From contig NC_092575.1 in NCBI RefSeq assembly GCF_037975245.1, positions 759,001 to 823,000 of the forward strand: 64,000 nucleotides of DNA, written 5' to 3'. This document shows, one piece after another, positions 41,301 to 50,496 of the stretch (within the stretch, counting starts at the first letter, position 1; every line of letters starts with the position of its first letter). The position numbers and the translations under genes were made by a program. The notes beneath the pieces were generated by a model. It had not been told where the DNA came from, did no database searches, and saw only the letters and a list, made by a program, of their open reading frames with translations. Source of the DNA: Apostichopus japonicus. Lineage: Eukaryota; Echinodermata; Holothuroidea; Aspidochirotida; Stichopodidae.

Positions 41301-44300
41301 AACAATGTAAATTGTAGAAACTATCAAAAGGTACTGTACCTTTCCTACAAATATGTTAAGCACTATTGACATTATCCTATAAATTAACTAATGACAGTAC
41401 ATAGCTACTGTACCGATGTACACTGTAATATAATATGCAATGTCACTTGTAAGTCACTTGAAATACATGTATGTTAATTAATTGCCACTGTACAGTAGGC
41501 TGTATTGTTCAACTCTCAAAAGAGAAATTATAATAAAGCACTCCACACTCCAATATATACTGTGTGCCAACATGTTTACAAGGCTTGTTTTCAATAGACT
41601 GTATTTGAGTACATCACTGAACAGCCTGAAGATTCCACAATTGAGTCTTTATCTTCAATGACACAGCAATTTCATGTGACTAAAGATATTAAATATTAAA
41701 CAATGGATAATTTTGAATTTGAACTGGAGGTACATATACAGTAACATTTGCTAAAACATGAACATGCATAATCTCAAGAACCTGTATTTTACATAATTTT
41801 TGTCATTAATTGAAATTTTTCCATCCGTTTTGATACTTGTAGAAGAATCAGATTTGGCTGATTCTTAATAGCAATGCACTGTTCACTACATGCAGGCTTA
41901 CAGACAAGTTTAATCTCTCTTAATCTGAAATGACCTCTGACCTGGGAGTCTTATACTCACTTAACCATTACTTTGGGAGTTAACACGTTACTTAAGTTTT
42001 CAGACTGACCTCAATTGACCTCATGTGACCTTTGACCTCTACATATACCAACAGGGCTCTTGTACTGACTATGTTGGATCAATATGCCACATTTGAGTAC
42101 AATGAATATTTAGTAGCTGGTAATTGTGCAGCATAAATAGAATAAAAGACGTCAGACTGTACATCTTTCAAGGTTTTTTTACGGAGAAAAAAATTAAATT
42201 ACAGTACTTAGAACAACTGCTGCTGGCATGATTCTAATGTGAGAATTTAAATTCTGACCTCAAAATTCAAACCAATCCAAAACTCAAAACAGAAAGACTG
42301 TACATAAATTGTAGAGAACGTTTCAGTTACTATGTGACTTCTGTATCTCAGGCCTCAAAATTCGGGCTATTTACTGGCTACAATAAATGCCAGTGAATTT
42401 TGCCATTGACCATAAAAAAAAATTAAAATGTTAAAAAATGGTAGTTGGAATTTTCTGCCAGTTGACAATAAAGTACATAAACACATGGTACGTCAGTTAG
42501 CAATCGTCAGGCAATGCAACCACATGATTGCTATTCATAACATAAGCTCTACATGACTGCTTATTATCACCAAATATTCTTTTCAAAAGCCTGTGCACAA
42601 TTAAACTCATCTGTGTTGCAATTCAGGAAAATGCCGGTGAGAACTTGATTTTAGTCAGTAGATTTTTTTGAGAGTGGCTAAAATTATGAAATTCTAAGAC
42701 TGGGTCATTATTATTGTACCATACTGTACTTGGAGGGACTTACACTTTGGAAAGATTCCTGGATCTCTAAAAGTGGCTAAAAGTAGATTGGCTATCACGA
42801 TGATGAATATGACCGCTTCATAGACTGCAATTCCAATATATGTGTCAGGATCATTCAACAAGAGCTCTTTTAATCTGAAAGGAAAGAAGATATGAAACTA
42901 ATTAATTCAAAACTGTCAAAGATTACTGGGGATGACACATATTTCATACAGCACAGGGAAACATCATCATATTACAGTACCTGTACTGTAAGAGATTACT
43001 GGACACATATATCATATGAACAGGGATACATTATGATATTAATGTAACTTAAAGACAAAACCGTACAGAACAGGGATACATTATGATATTAATGTAACTT
43101 AAAGACAAAACTGTAAAAGATTACTGAAGACGACACATATTTCATACAGTACAGGGAAACATCATTACTATATAGTCTAAGAATGTAAAGATTGAGGAAG
43201 GTATCCATTACATTTATGTCTATCACAAGAGACCAATAGTGATAATAATGTTTAGGTCTTCTGTTCAAATGTAAGAAAAGTGAATCACACACACTCTAGG
43301 TACTAGATATCAACAATTTAACTATTAAATTCAAGACATATCCATCCTACTGTGCAGTAGAGTATCTAGATTCCAACATTTTGCTGAGAAAACAAACAAA
43401 AAACAAATATTTCAATTGACTTAATTAACAACCAGTACCTACAGCATAATTCAATACAATATGCTTCTTTAATAAGTACTGATCACATGTAAAATGCAAT
43501 TTTTCTTTCTTTCAAAACTGATCAGTTTTGCATTGTTGAGACTACACTTGGCTGAGTATTGCAGTTAATACTGTAGCTTAGGCAGCATGTCAAAATTACG
43601 GACTCCAGGGAGGGTGGGGGGGGGGACTCCAGTTACCGACAGCCAGACTGCCCAGGACAAAGTTTATTACTTTCTACAGTTTCACACAATAGATACTGCA
43701 GAGATAATCCCTATTATTTGACATTGATTCAATCATTCATCCTACCTGAGAAGGATTTCACAGCTATCACAGCTTTTCTCTTTGGCACTGTGCCTCAATG
43801 AATTGTTTTGTTTAAAAGAAATGTTAGTTTTAAAATAGAATCAAAGTTACAACAGACAACATAAAAGATGGTTCTGGTATAATAGACTGCAAATCGGTTG
43901 TTGTGTAAAGTACAATACATGTAACCCACCCGTTTATTGTTTATAACTCACTCCCTGCATAGTAGACCTACAGTACTGTAGAAGCCACAGTACAGGGTGT
44001 GCAGAATACTTACATAGCATTCATATCAAATAATTAAACATGTGACTGAGTAAACAGTGTTCCTTGAAACATGGGTTATTGTTTGTAGAGAAGTAGTAAA
44101 TTATAATCAAAACTGACAATTGAGTGAAAGCTATGAGATTGAGATATTAAGTTACCAGTGAATTGCTTTTAGAGTCCAGACAGCTAATTTACTATGTAAG
44201 CTTGAATCTTGTAAACTACATATATACTGAAGATAATACAGTGCTGTTGCCAAATTTCATTGGTTACATATGAACTAGGTACTGCACAGTAAAGGTACTA

Positions 44301-47300
44301 TGGTAATAAACCTGTAAACATAAATCAACAAGATGTACATGGGGGCTTAGTGTTCTACTGCATACAAGAAGGAAATTATGTCTACTGCAACCAAAGCACA
44401 TAAAGTACCTTCATGCGAACAAATTGCTTTGATTATCCACAGAACGAGTACCAGAACTGTGTAGAAATGAGTATCCAAGTATCGAAGCAGCACTCAATTT
44501 TTTTTCATTATTTTTAGTTTTCAAGTTACATTTCCCAAAATCCACTTCCAATAAAATTGTTTTCCATGCACATCGACAACTGGGTGGAAAAAAATAATTA
44601 CATATAGTATGTCAACTTCTGAACGCAGTTGAAATGGGGAATGATTTTGAAGAATGGTAGCTCATCTGTGACTGTGGGACACTTTTATTTTGATGTATTG
44701 ATGTCTCATTTTGCAAGATAGGGCTAATTTAGTCTAGACCTAAACAGGAACACAAATCTGTGTGACCTTTGAAAACTAAAAGATGTAGCAATCCCAGCTT
44801 TAAAGACACACCGTAGCCTGGTGTTAGTGTTGCATGTACAACTGTACTCAAATTCACAAAGCTTCACAGAAATTAGGATTGTTGAGCACTGTCATTTAAA
44901 CATACACATGAAATGAACAATACATGTTTAAAGAAATCACATTTCTGCCAAACATTCAATCAGTCCTTTTACCTATGCACAGTAAATATCTGATATTTCT
45001 TGTAACTGTAGGAGAACCGCATGTACCGTAAGTTAAATACAATAAATTCCACAGTACATTTATTTGCCATTTTAGTACATGACCAATTGGCTGCTCTACT
45101 GCACATTGGTTGCTAGAGGGGAAAAGTTTAAGGACAGTGAAATTTTACGGTATCGCACACTTAAATGCAATGCAAATTCGGAAAATTGCTACACGTATGC
45201 AAAGATGTAGCATATATAGCAGTTTCTATACATTGAAGCATACTATAGACAGTATTTCATACCAAGTTTCATACTGTAAGCCGCAGCATTTGTCTTTGGT
45301 CACATATTGGAGAGATCTGTACAGTAGATGTACACAGTACAACTTGAACAGTATCCCAACATGTATACAACTGTACAGTATACAAGAACTACTCTGTACT
45401 GTACATAGTCTTTAGAAGGAACTAGCAAACCCATATTATTTCCTGAAGTTTTGAATATTTGAAAGCTTCGTGTTAAAATGAAAGGTTGTTTATTTGCACA
45501 AGAATTAATGCGGTCTTAAGCAGAACTACCAAACTGACATGCATGTACAGTAGGTCTTAACAAAGCATTACACATTACAGGACGTGTGTAGTAGCTTTAT
45601 GCAGTTTAGCGTGAAAAATGTCAGCATTCAATGCTCCACTCCCATTCTAATTTTTTGCAATGCATTGATCAAATTCTATCACCTTTTCTAACATATGTCT
45701 CAAAATGTAACTGTTGTGACTGTTGTATATCAGGAAGGTCCATTATGAAGTTAAGCGATAATGTGCCTAAAAGTTTGGATGAGAACAAGTAGCTATGTAA
45801 AATACATTGTATACAGAAACAGCAGATAAATAATTATAATAATAATAATAATCAGCAGTTATTTTAACGACGCTTTTAATGGACCACATAAGTGGGAAAA
45901 ACCCGCAAGGGCTTATGGATTACAACTCACACGTCAGGTGGCTTCCAATTCAACATTTCACTGTAACTCAAATTTGGAATCTTTTCAATTTTAGAAAGTC
46001 ATTTCAGATGGGAAAACCGTTGGGTGAAAAACCCACATTACTATGACCCGGCCGGGTATTGAACCCGGAACCTACCGATTGCTAAGCCTTATCGCCTAAA
46101 ATGCCACGGTCTTTATCCACTCGGCCACAGCACCAGTATAAAGACAATGGTTTAATACAACAAAATTGTAGCTCTTGTTGAAGCCTTCACAATTCTTACA
46201 AAATATTCCTATAGAATTAACAATGTATTTTAACTTTTAAATGTAAATTCATTTTGATGGGAAAACTGATGATTGGAGGTTGAATTTGAAGTGTGATATG
46301 GCACAGTACCTACCCTTGCATCTACCTCCAGGTGTTTGACAGTTTCTTAGTATAGGCCTTGTGCGTACTGTGCATGTGCCAATGTCACTTTTGTACATTG
46401 TTTTTCAGCACCCGACAATCGCTTAGTTGCTTTTACAGTGTGTAACCTCTTTAGGCCATGAAAAGGAGTTTTAGACTACTATGCTACCTGCATGTCACAA
46501 ACCCTAATTATTTTATGTACTGTGTGTATGATAGGCTACAGCACTTACAGTACTGTGTATGAGTAAAGTGGATATACAGTAAAGTCACCTTACAAAGCTT
46601 TCCAATGTCCAGAGCAAAGTGGCAATCAAACAACATAAATGAAAGGAAAGTATTCAATGAGTAGAGAACCAGAAAATTGTTTCCCATTAAATGCAAAATC
46701 CTGTGGCCTGCATAAATTATTAAATTTAAGTAGTGGTAGCTCGGTGGTTAACGCTGGTGCCTTTCAATCATAAGGTCCCGAGTTTGAGTCACTCCAAGAT
46801 TAATGTATGTCGTCCAGTTACAGAGTTGTTGACAACTCTGTCAGCTTGCGGCTTTGATAAGCCAATGATGGCTTCTTTGCGAGTTCCTGCTTGCAGGAGG
46901 ATCTACAATACATACATACATGCATACATGCATACACGCATACACGCATACACGCATACACGCATGCATACATACATACATACATACATACATACATACA
47001 TACATACATACATACATACATACATACATACATACATACATACATACATACATACATACATACATACATACATACATACATACATACATACATACATACA
47101 TACATACAAATGTTAAGGCTTATCTCTACTGTGGGTGTATCAAAGTTTCAATATAAGTTTAACCCACAAGGCCGGCAAGTGTGTCAAAACTCAAATATTT
47201 TAAATCAAAATTTTATGCCTAGGCTAAATGAGGGTGCCGTTATTCTCTGCACACAGTACAGTACTTCCCACTGGCACAAAACGGTGCTTTCCGCACACCA

Positions 47301-48739
47301 AATTTGTCAGCGGAAAACAACGTTTTTGTCAGCGGAAAATACTGTTTTGCTTGGAGGAGCAGAATGGCTTACTGAACTGATTAGGCACATTGAAATGATT
47401 TAGGAGGATGGAGAAGATAGAATTTGACTGTAGCAGGATAAAATTTAGCACCGAGACTAGATTATTATTAAGATAGCTTAGGTTCAGAAGAGGGATGACG
47501 ATTTAGTACAAGTGGCGGTGATAATTAATTGTTTAGTTAAACAGCACCACCTTATTTGGTTTACAAGTAGTTTTTGATTTGGCATCAAGGTGAAAAAAGG
47601 TGAGCTGCTGTAACAATTTATGTTCCATCGTTCCATCCTTTAGGGAGTATCTTTTGTGGTATTTTCTAATTAACCTGTTGTTTTCTTTTGATAAATGTTT
47701 GTGACGCTGACCGCCACCGCCTTGTACTACTTTACGTGATCCCCAATTACTTACACCCATGCCTCCAGTAAATTATAAGCAGCTTTACTTTCCTGACATA
47801 AACTCTAACCATCTAACCACCATCTAACCATCCTTATCGACTTTTTTAATACTTTCTTATGTTATTTTCATCATCCTGAATTTGGTATCCTAAAATTGAA
47901 GAAAAATATAGTGTACAGCTGAAAGTACTGTATGCGAAGAATAACTGAAACCACTGTATGATTGTCCCAATGAACATAACCTACAGAAGTCCTCTGCCTA
48001 TCTTTCATACCTTAGGTGGTTTCTGCCCAGAAAAAGCTACCTTCAGCCTTTAGGGAAACAACCAATTTTCTAGCCTAGGCCTAGACTTATTTATATTTCT
48101 TCCCAATTCACCAAGAGTAAGGAAATTCCTTTTATACACCCTCCCAACTTCAGAGCAAAACAGATACAAAAGTTCACAAACAACAGGAATAAACTAACAC
48201 TTTGGCCTGGTGTAGACCCAAGATTCTGAGCAATTGCAGAATAGCCTACCCCGCAATTCACACACACAGGTTTTTTTTAAGAATGACGATACATTTTACA
48301 GGGTTTCTTTTGCATGTAAGCACAGAATTCAGCTATCAGTTTCAAGTATATACATAGACTATGCCGTTGCGAGAGACGACTTTTCGGTCTTATTGAAACT
48401 GTCAACCAAGGTTAAGTCAGGAATAGGATAGCCGATGTTTGGGCCATATGTATAGGCTCACGTACAGTAATGTTAGCCTAGCAGTAACACTTACAAGTAA
48501 CAGCATAGCCTAGCTTAGTATTAATTTAGCCTAGCCAGTATTAATACTTACGGAAAGGCGAAAAATAAACCAGAGGCACCAATTACTAGTACGTAAGCAA
48601 TAGTTACAGGGATGTATCTTGTAGATAATCTACATTTACAGTTACGAACACATCCCATTTTCATCCAATTCATGGAAACATTCTCCGACAAAAGTGTATT
48701 CCGAGGCGTTTTACTTGTTGTAGTCGTACTCTGTCGCAT
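16616..48739 (-). CDS. ZDHHC5/8: Palmitoyltransferase ZDHHC5/8 ortholog, whole gene (8 coding exons)
   Basis: Predicted 582-residue membrane protein S-acyltransferase, joined from 48739-48552, 42874-42744, 35710-35553, 34987-34809, 26012-25910, 22792-22701, 19712-19568 and 17368-16616. All seven introns are GT-AG and every junction keeps frame. Order of elements: N-terminal hydrophobic segment; second hydrophobic segment ending in DPGIFP; cysteine-rich domain with [12 protein letters not shown] and DHHCPW (catalytic Cys about 165); two more hydrophobic segments; RGRTTNEQ (TTxE motif); NPFDNGC (PaCCT motif); proline run; Ser/His-rich tail; C-terminal TYEVSV. DHHC enzymes load acyl chains on the DHHC Cys and pass them to substrate cysteines. 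In mammals DHHC5 and DHHC8 have PDZ-binding C-termini; human ZDHHC5 ends TYEISV as I recall it. It is shorter than the human proteins (about 700-770 residues) because of a shorter tail. An extra exon between exons 7 and 8 is not excluded. Confidence 0.93.
17369..19567 (-). other. Intron 7, nothing notable
   Basis: 2.2 kb, GT-AG. No repeats of note and no credible additional exon seen. Confidence 0.6.
19568..19712 (-). CDS. ZDHHC5/8: ZDHHC5/8 exon 7
   Basis: The acceptor TTTTCTCAG and donor AAG|GTAAAG bound 145 nt. The first base completes the Arg codon split across intron 6, giving [13 protein letters not shown], which matches the PRYLGRPKK region of human ZDHHC5 in position. The rest ([16 protein letters not shown] onward) is low in conservation. 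It ends in phase 0. Confidence 0.88.
21740..22083. repeat. ~120-127 bp tandem repeat, about 2.8 copies
   Basis: GGCATACT anchors at 21740, 21867 and 21987. Units share ACACATATAGTGA, GCATACAGCCTACTG and GACTAATGTTACRTAATGCC. Confidence 0.88.
22300..22680. repeat. AT-rich variant repeat (ATATGTATGATATNATATGATA)
   Basis: About 380 bp of 18-24 bp units mixing ATATATGTATGATAT and TATATGATAAT. The repeat ends only about 20 bp from the exon 6 donor. Long minus-strand frames here (Tyr-His-Ile repeats) are artefacts. Confidence 0.9.
22701..22792 (-). CDS. ZDHHC5/8: ZDHHC5/8 exon 6: PaCCT motif
   Basis: The acceptor CTTTTGCAG and donor CCAAG|GTACGG bound 92 nt. It encodes [16 protein letters not shown] followed by [24 protein letters not shown] is the PaCCT motif found after the last transmembrane segment of DHHC enzymes, with its conserved Asn. 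The exon starts in phase 0 and ends after two bases of an Arg codon. Confidence 0.95.
22793..25909 (-). other. Intron 5, AT-rich repeat at about 23880-24000
   Basis: 3.1 kb. An AT-rich stretch of repeated TATATTATT/AACTATATTA words lies at about 23880-24000. A 13-bp phrase, GAGTTGGATACTA, occurs twice at about 23600-23641. No gene seen. Confidence 0.7.
25910..26012 (-). CDS. ZDHHC5/8: ZDHHC5/8 exon 5: TM4 and TTxE motif
   Basis: The acceptor TATTGTCTTTCAG and donor CAG|GTATCA bound 103 nt. It encodes [20 protein letters not shown], a hydrophobic segment, then [18 protein letters not shown] is the conserved TTxE motif. The first base T completes the Thr codon begun in exon 4. Confidence 0.95.
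26262..26530. repeat. Diverged tandem duplication, offset about 163 bp
   Basis: CAGTATGATAATAACTACAG at 26274 recurs as CAGTATGATAATCACTGCAG at about 26437. Both are followed by TTGACCAAYTTC, TTTACTCAC and TGTACACTAG words. Confidence 0.7.
28253..28345. repeat. 44-bp tandem repeat, about 2 copies
   Basis: CAGTGCACAATATGCCAAAT starts at 28253 and again at 28297, each followed by TAGCTATRAACC. Confidence 0.85.
28826..28990 (-). mobile_element. SINE, 5'-truncated copy (tail half only)
   Basis: Shares its body with the fuller SINE at 45830-46137 in the same orientation: AATCAGCAGTTATTTT, GGGCTTATRGATTACAACT, GGTGGCTTCCAATT and TTTAGAAAGTCA in the same order and spacing. The tRNA-like head is absent, typical of incomplete reverse transcription. 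A short A/T-rich tail lies at the low-coordinate end. Confidence 0.85.
32519..32695. repeat. 61-62 bp tandem repeat, about 2.8 copies
   Basis: TATCAAAGTT anchors at about 32522, 32583 and 32644, each followed by CAGCTKAATTCAG and GGTACTCCTTYATTTAATAG. Confidence 0.9.
34308..34392 (-). mobile_element. Degenerate tRNA-like SINE head
   Basis: On the minus strand the sequence reads GGATAGCCCAGTTAATAGAG and, 30 bp on, GGTCACAGATTGGAATCCC. These are in the positions and shape of polymerase III A and B boxes of a tRNA. No body or target duplication was recognised, so it is a relic at most. Confidence 0.4.
34809..34987 (-). CDS. ZDHHC5/8: ZDHHC5/8 exon 4: catalytic DHHC and TM3
   Basis: The acceptor CTCTCTCCTGCAG and donor AC|GTATCC bound 179 nt. 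It encodes [20 protein letters not shown], the catalytic DHHC motif and following conserved residues, then the hydrophobic segment [20 protein letters not shown] and [16 protein letters not shown]. The Cys of DHHC is the acyl acceptor in this family. The exon ends after two bases of a Thr codon. Confidence 0.97.
34988..35552 (-). other. Intron 3, with AT-rich TATACTATACATTG repeats
   Basis: 565 bp. Positions about 35040-35235 are built of variants of TATACATTGTATACTATA. No other feature. Confidence 0.75.
35553..35710 (-). CDS. ZDHHC5/8: ZDHHC5/8 exon 3: zinc-binding cysteine-rich domain
   Basis: The acceptor CATTTTTTCAG and donor GAG|GTATGT bound 158 nt. It encodes [20 protein letters not shown] and then [32 protein letters not shown]. 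The [23 protein letters not shown] run is nearly identical to vertebrate ZDHHC5/8 and is the strongest subfamily marker. The CxxC and HCxxC residues bind the structural zincs in this family. Confidence 0.97.
36525..36975. repeat. Tandem duplication, unit about 227 bp
   Basis: ATGCAAGCTACAGTA at 36525 and 36752, each followed by ATCTTGTGCTGTACACT, TATTGGTCCAGCAG, ACAGATTAATACACATCAGG and TTACCTACATTCTRTTGTAT. Copies differ by small indels and substitutions. Confidence 0.9.
37710..37900. repeat. 95-bp tandem duplication, 2 copies
   Basis: AAATTACTGTA at 37710 and 37805. The following CTTGTACAGTTCATTTAAAA and TATGTACAGGTGTC are identical in both, so the duplication is recent. Confidence 0.95.
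41931..42038. promoter_or_regulatory. Cluster of six TGACCT nuclear-receptor half-sites
   Basis: A DR1 (TGACCT-C-TGACCT) lies at 41931-41943. At 42006-42038 four more half-sites are spaced 4, 4 and 1 bases apart (DR4, DR4, DR1). On the minus strand, the strand of the host gene, they read AGGTCA. DR1 and DR4 are spacings used by RXR-type heterodimers. It may simply be part of a dispersed repeat rich in TGACCT; function is inference. Confidence 0.35.
42744..42874 (-). CDS. ZDHHC5/8: ZDHHC5/8 exon 2: TM2 and DPG motif
   Basis: The acceptor TTCTTTCCTTTCAG and donor AAGT|GTAAGT bound 131 nt. It encodes [20 protein letters not shown], the hydrophobic [15 protein letters not shown], then [11 protein letters not shown] is the conserved motif just after TM2. 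Both junction codons (Pro on entry, Ser on exit) are split and restore frame. Confidence 0.95.
42919..43165. repeat. Nested duplication: 50-bp repeat inside a ~188-bp repeat
   Basis: GAACAGGGATACATTATGAT starts at 43018 and 43068 (50 bp apart). Outside these, AAAGATTACTG with GACACATATTTCATACAG occurs at about 42919 and 43107. Confidence 0.85.
45830..46137 (-). mobile_element. tRNA-derived SINE, near full length
   Basis: Read on the minus strand it begins GGTGCTGTGGCCGAGTGGAT (A box TGGCCGAGTGG), followed at tRNA spacing by the B box GGTTCCGGGTTCAATACCC, then a body of about 180 bp and an ATT-type tail (TTATTATTATT) at the low-coordinate end. The head resembles class II tRNAs (Leu/Ser type), with a long variable-arm region. 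The body is shared with the truncated copy at 28826-28990, which proves it is a dispersed family. The head has no proper cloverleaf acceptor end, so a working tRNA gene is unlikely. Confidence 0.9.
46733..46908 (+). mobile_element. tRNA-derived SINE, second family
   Basis: The head reads GGTAGCTCGGTGGTTAACGC (A box) and GGTCCCGAGTTTGAGTCACT (B box), about 30 bp apart. The body continues to the TACA-type tail and has the small inverted pair CAGAGTTGTTGACAACTCTG. It has no sequence in common with the 45830 SINE. Confidence 0.75.
46909..47108 (+). repeat. (TACA)n microsatellite, about 200 bp, grown from a SINE tail
   Basis: Begins with variant TGCA/CACGCA units and becomes pure CATA repeats toward 47108. 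The gradient fits expansion of the tail of the adjoining SINE. The His/Tyr/Thr and Met-Tyr-Val-Cys frames on both strands are repeat artefacts. Confidence 0.95.
48552..48739 (-). CDS. ZDHHC5/8: ZDHHC5/8 exon 1: start and TM1
   Basis: The first ATG after an in-frame TAA (48763-48761) is at 48739. Later in-frame ATGs lie at 48673, 48664 and 48658. The last gives [18 protein letters not shown] and, counted from there, TM1 falls at the same distance as in human ZDHHC5, so 48658 may be the main start (555 residues). TM1 is [20 protein letters not shown]. The donor is CC|GTAAGT, a perfect consensus. Confidence 0.85.
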
Positions 48740-49453
48740 ATGTATACCGAAATATGACAATTAGTTCAATTTAGTACGTTCTGTCGCGGCCTTAGTACGT
48801 AAGAATCTTTGCATTAGATTTGAGTACTACTGTGTATACAATATAACTTGAGTTGTTGTGCCTCATTACTCTAAGTATCATTGGGTAGAAATAAAATAGT
48901 ACACAAAATTCATTTCCTTCTCTGTGAACAAATGTATGGGATGTGGTTTGCTCGGTAAGCGATGTTAATATTCAGTTATTTGCGATAGTGTATCCTAATA
49001 ATACTGACTTATTTTCTACATTAAGCTTTCTAATATTGCTTAAGTTACGTTTCCTACGCGGCCTTAATCTTTGAGGCAATACCCGCCCTACTTTTTTTCC
49101 ACAAAATCATTGGCTATAGAGAAAACGATTTGTAGTAAGTCTTCTGTTGACGCTCTTGTGTATGGGTAGACTTGTGGTGATTGTTCATGGAAATAAAACA
49201 TTTAATAGTTCACGAATGTTGTCAGTATTATAAATATGTATTATTTCACTCATGATGTCATGAAAACTGATTCTATCTACATGTGGTTAGATTTGCTCGT
49301 TTGAAATGGCGCAGAACGTTGGCTTATTAATTATTTACAATAAACCTCCATGTTTCCTTCACCACAGTAGTGCGCTTGAATATAAAAATAATTATATAGA
49401 AAGAAAAAGAAAAACACCGTACAGCAGAAAAATTGTTGAAGTAAATTCATATT
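48740..49453 (-). promoter_or_regulatory. Likely 5' UTR and promoter region of ZDHHC5/8
   Basis: Upstream of exon 1 with no coding potential. A short CG-containing patch (TCGCGGCC at about 48783, ACGCGGCC at about 49056) contrasts with the AT-rich surroundings. No clear TATA box can be assigned. Position is inference from the gene start. Confidence 0.35.
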
Positions 49454-49828
49454 CAGTGGCGTAGGAAGGTACTTTTGAGTGGGGGGGGGGGCTGAAGACT
49501 GATGGCCGGCCTGGGGGAGGGGTCTAAGGGGAGGGGGTGTCCCCCTCCCCTTTGGAATTTTTTTGCATTTCCAGGTGGCCTCAGATGCAATTTGGTGCAA
49601 TATAGCACACTTCAACACCCACTCCATTTTGTAAACTTAATTTTGTATTTTCACCTGGCCTTAGATGCAATTTGGTGCTCCAAATGAGATTTTTTTTTTC
49701 TCATTTGGAAATGCCATAGGGGTTTTCTGACTTGCGAAGCGGGGGGGGGGCGGAATGATACTTCCGCCCCTCCACATTTTTCACTGGGGGGGCTGTCGCC
49801 CCCCAGCCCCCCGGTTCCTACGCCCTTG
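49454..49828. mobile_element. hAT-like MITE, copy 1 (375 bp)
   Basis: Starts CAGTGGCGTAGGAA and ends TTCCTACGCCCTTG; the ends are inverted repeats at 12 of 14 positions. It is flanked by perfect 8-bp duplications TTCATATT (49446-49453 and 49829-49836). Eight-base duplications and CAG-type ends are typical of hAT. Internally it has G-rich and C-rich palindromic parts and two copies of AGATGCAATTTGGTGC. No transposase. Confidence 0.93.
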
Positions 49829-49836
49829 TTCATATT

Positions 49837-50164
49837 TAATCGAACAATATGATGCGAGAAAGTAAATAGTAGAAAACATTCTTTTATAGATTCTTAAACT
49901 TCGGCCAGGTTTCTTTATTTGCAGACTCGTGAACTTATACTGGCTGAACCATAAAGAAGTAAATTCGGACATTAGAGAGACATCATAGCTTTTGAAAGTA
50001 TAAAACCCCGTTGAGCGTCTCCTGTCGAAGCAAGTTAATCGAAAAAAGAGTCAACGAAAATCATTTGCAATATTCATTAAACTACTGTAGACTATCAGAA
50101 ACCCTTAGTATTAAAAATAAATGAAACATAAATAGTAACCCTTAGTATTAAAAATAAATGAAAC

Positions 50165-50203
<39 letters not shown>

Positions 50204-50245
50204 ATGGAGGAAAATATATTATGTACGATTTTCGATTTTCATTTG
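49837..50245. repeat. 37-bp duplication and (TA)n runs
   Basis: A perfect 37-bp duplication (AACCCTTAGTATTAAAAATA...) lies at 50099-50172 and runs into (TA)n at about 50167-50200. A second (TA)n run lies at about 50245-50265. The rest of the interval is plain AT-rich DNA. Confidence 0.8.
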
Positions 50246-50265
50246 TATATATATATATATATATA

Positions 50266-50496
50266 GCGTCGGTGCCAATTCTAGTAGCGTCGATATATAC
50301 CAGGGTGGCCTGTAGTGTCGGTGCAGAGGCCTGTGGCGTCGGTACTAGGTGCCTTAGTGATGAGAATTCCTTCAAGTTTTTGTTTGTTTTAACACGGCGG
50401 ACCATTCTATCATATTTGGGGGCAGTGCGGCTCTGCTTTCACCCCCAGATCCGTAGAAAGACGGCGGCTCTGCTTTCAGCTACTGTGAAGGTAATC
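50266..50496 (+). other. Candidate non-coding first exon of the plus-strand gene
   Basis: This stretch is less AT-rich than its neighbours, with repeated GCGTCGGT words at 50265-50345 and a CG-containing block ending ACTGTGAAG|GTAATC, a good donor at 50497. It could be the 5' UTR exon of the zinc-finger gene. There is no transcript evidence, and the open frame across it is contaminated by the upstream (TA)n. Confidence 0.25.

Larger units (their letters stand above)
35711..42743 (-). other. Intron 2, 7.0 kb, repeats and receptor half-sites
   Basis: Contains a ~227-bp duplication (36525-36975), a 95-bp duplication (37710-37900) and a cluster of TGACCT hexamers (41931-42038). Words of the type TACAGTAC/GTACTGTA are strikingly frequent. 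No exon candidate seen. Confidence 0.7.
42875..48551 (-). other. Intron 1, 5.7 kb, SINEs and microsatellite
   Basis: Contains nested duplications at 42919-43165, a SINE at 45830-46137, a second SINE type at 46733-46908 and a (TACA)n run at 46909-47108. No additional exon seen. Confidence 0.7.

Noticed and set aside
46040..46137. Working tRNA-Leu/Ser gene on the minus strand
   Set aside because: A and B boxes are good, but the acceptor ends do not pair and the sequence runs on into a SINE body found elsewhere in the window.
46818..47403. His-Thr-Tyr-Ile and Met-Tyr-Val-Cys frames on both strands
   Set aside because: Open in several frames only because CATA repeats contain no stop codon.
49331..49833. 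Pro/Gly-rich open frames around 49.5 kb
   Set aside because: They run through the hAT-like MITE and its G/C homopolymers; the second MITE copy breaks them.
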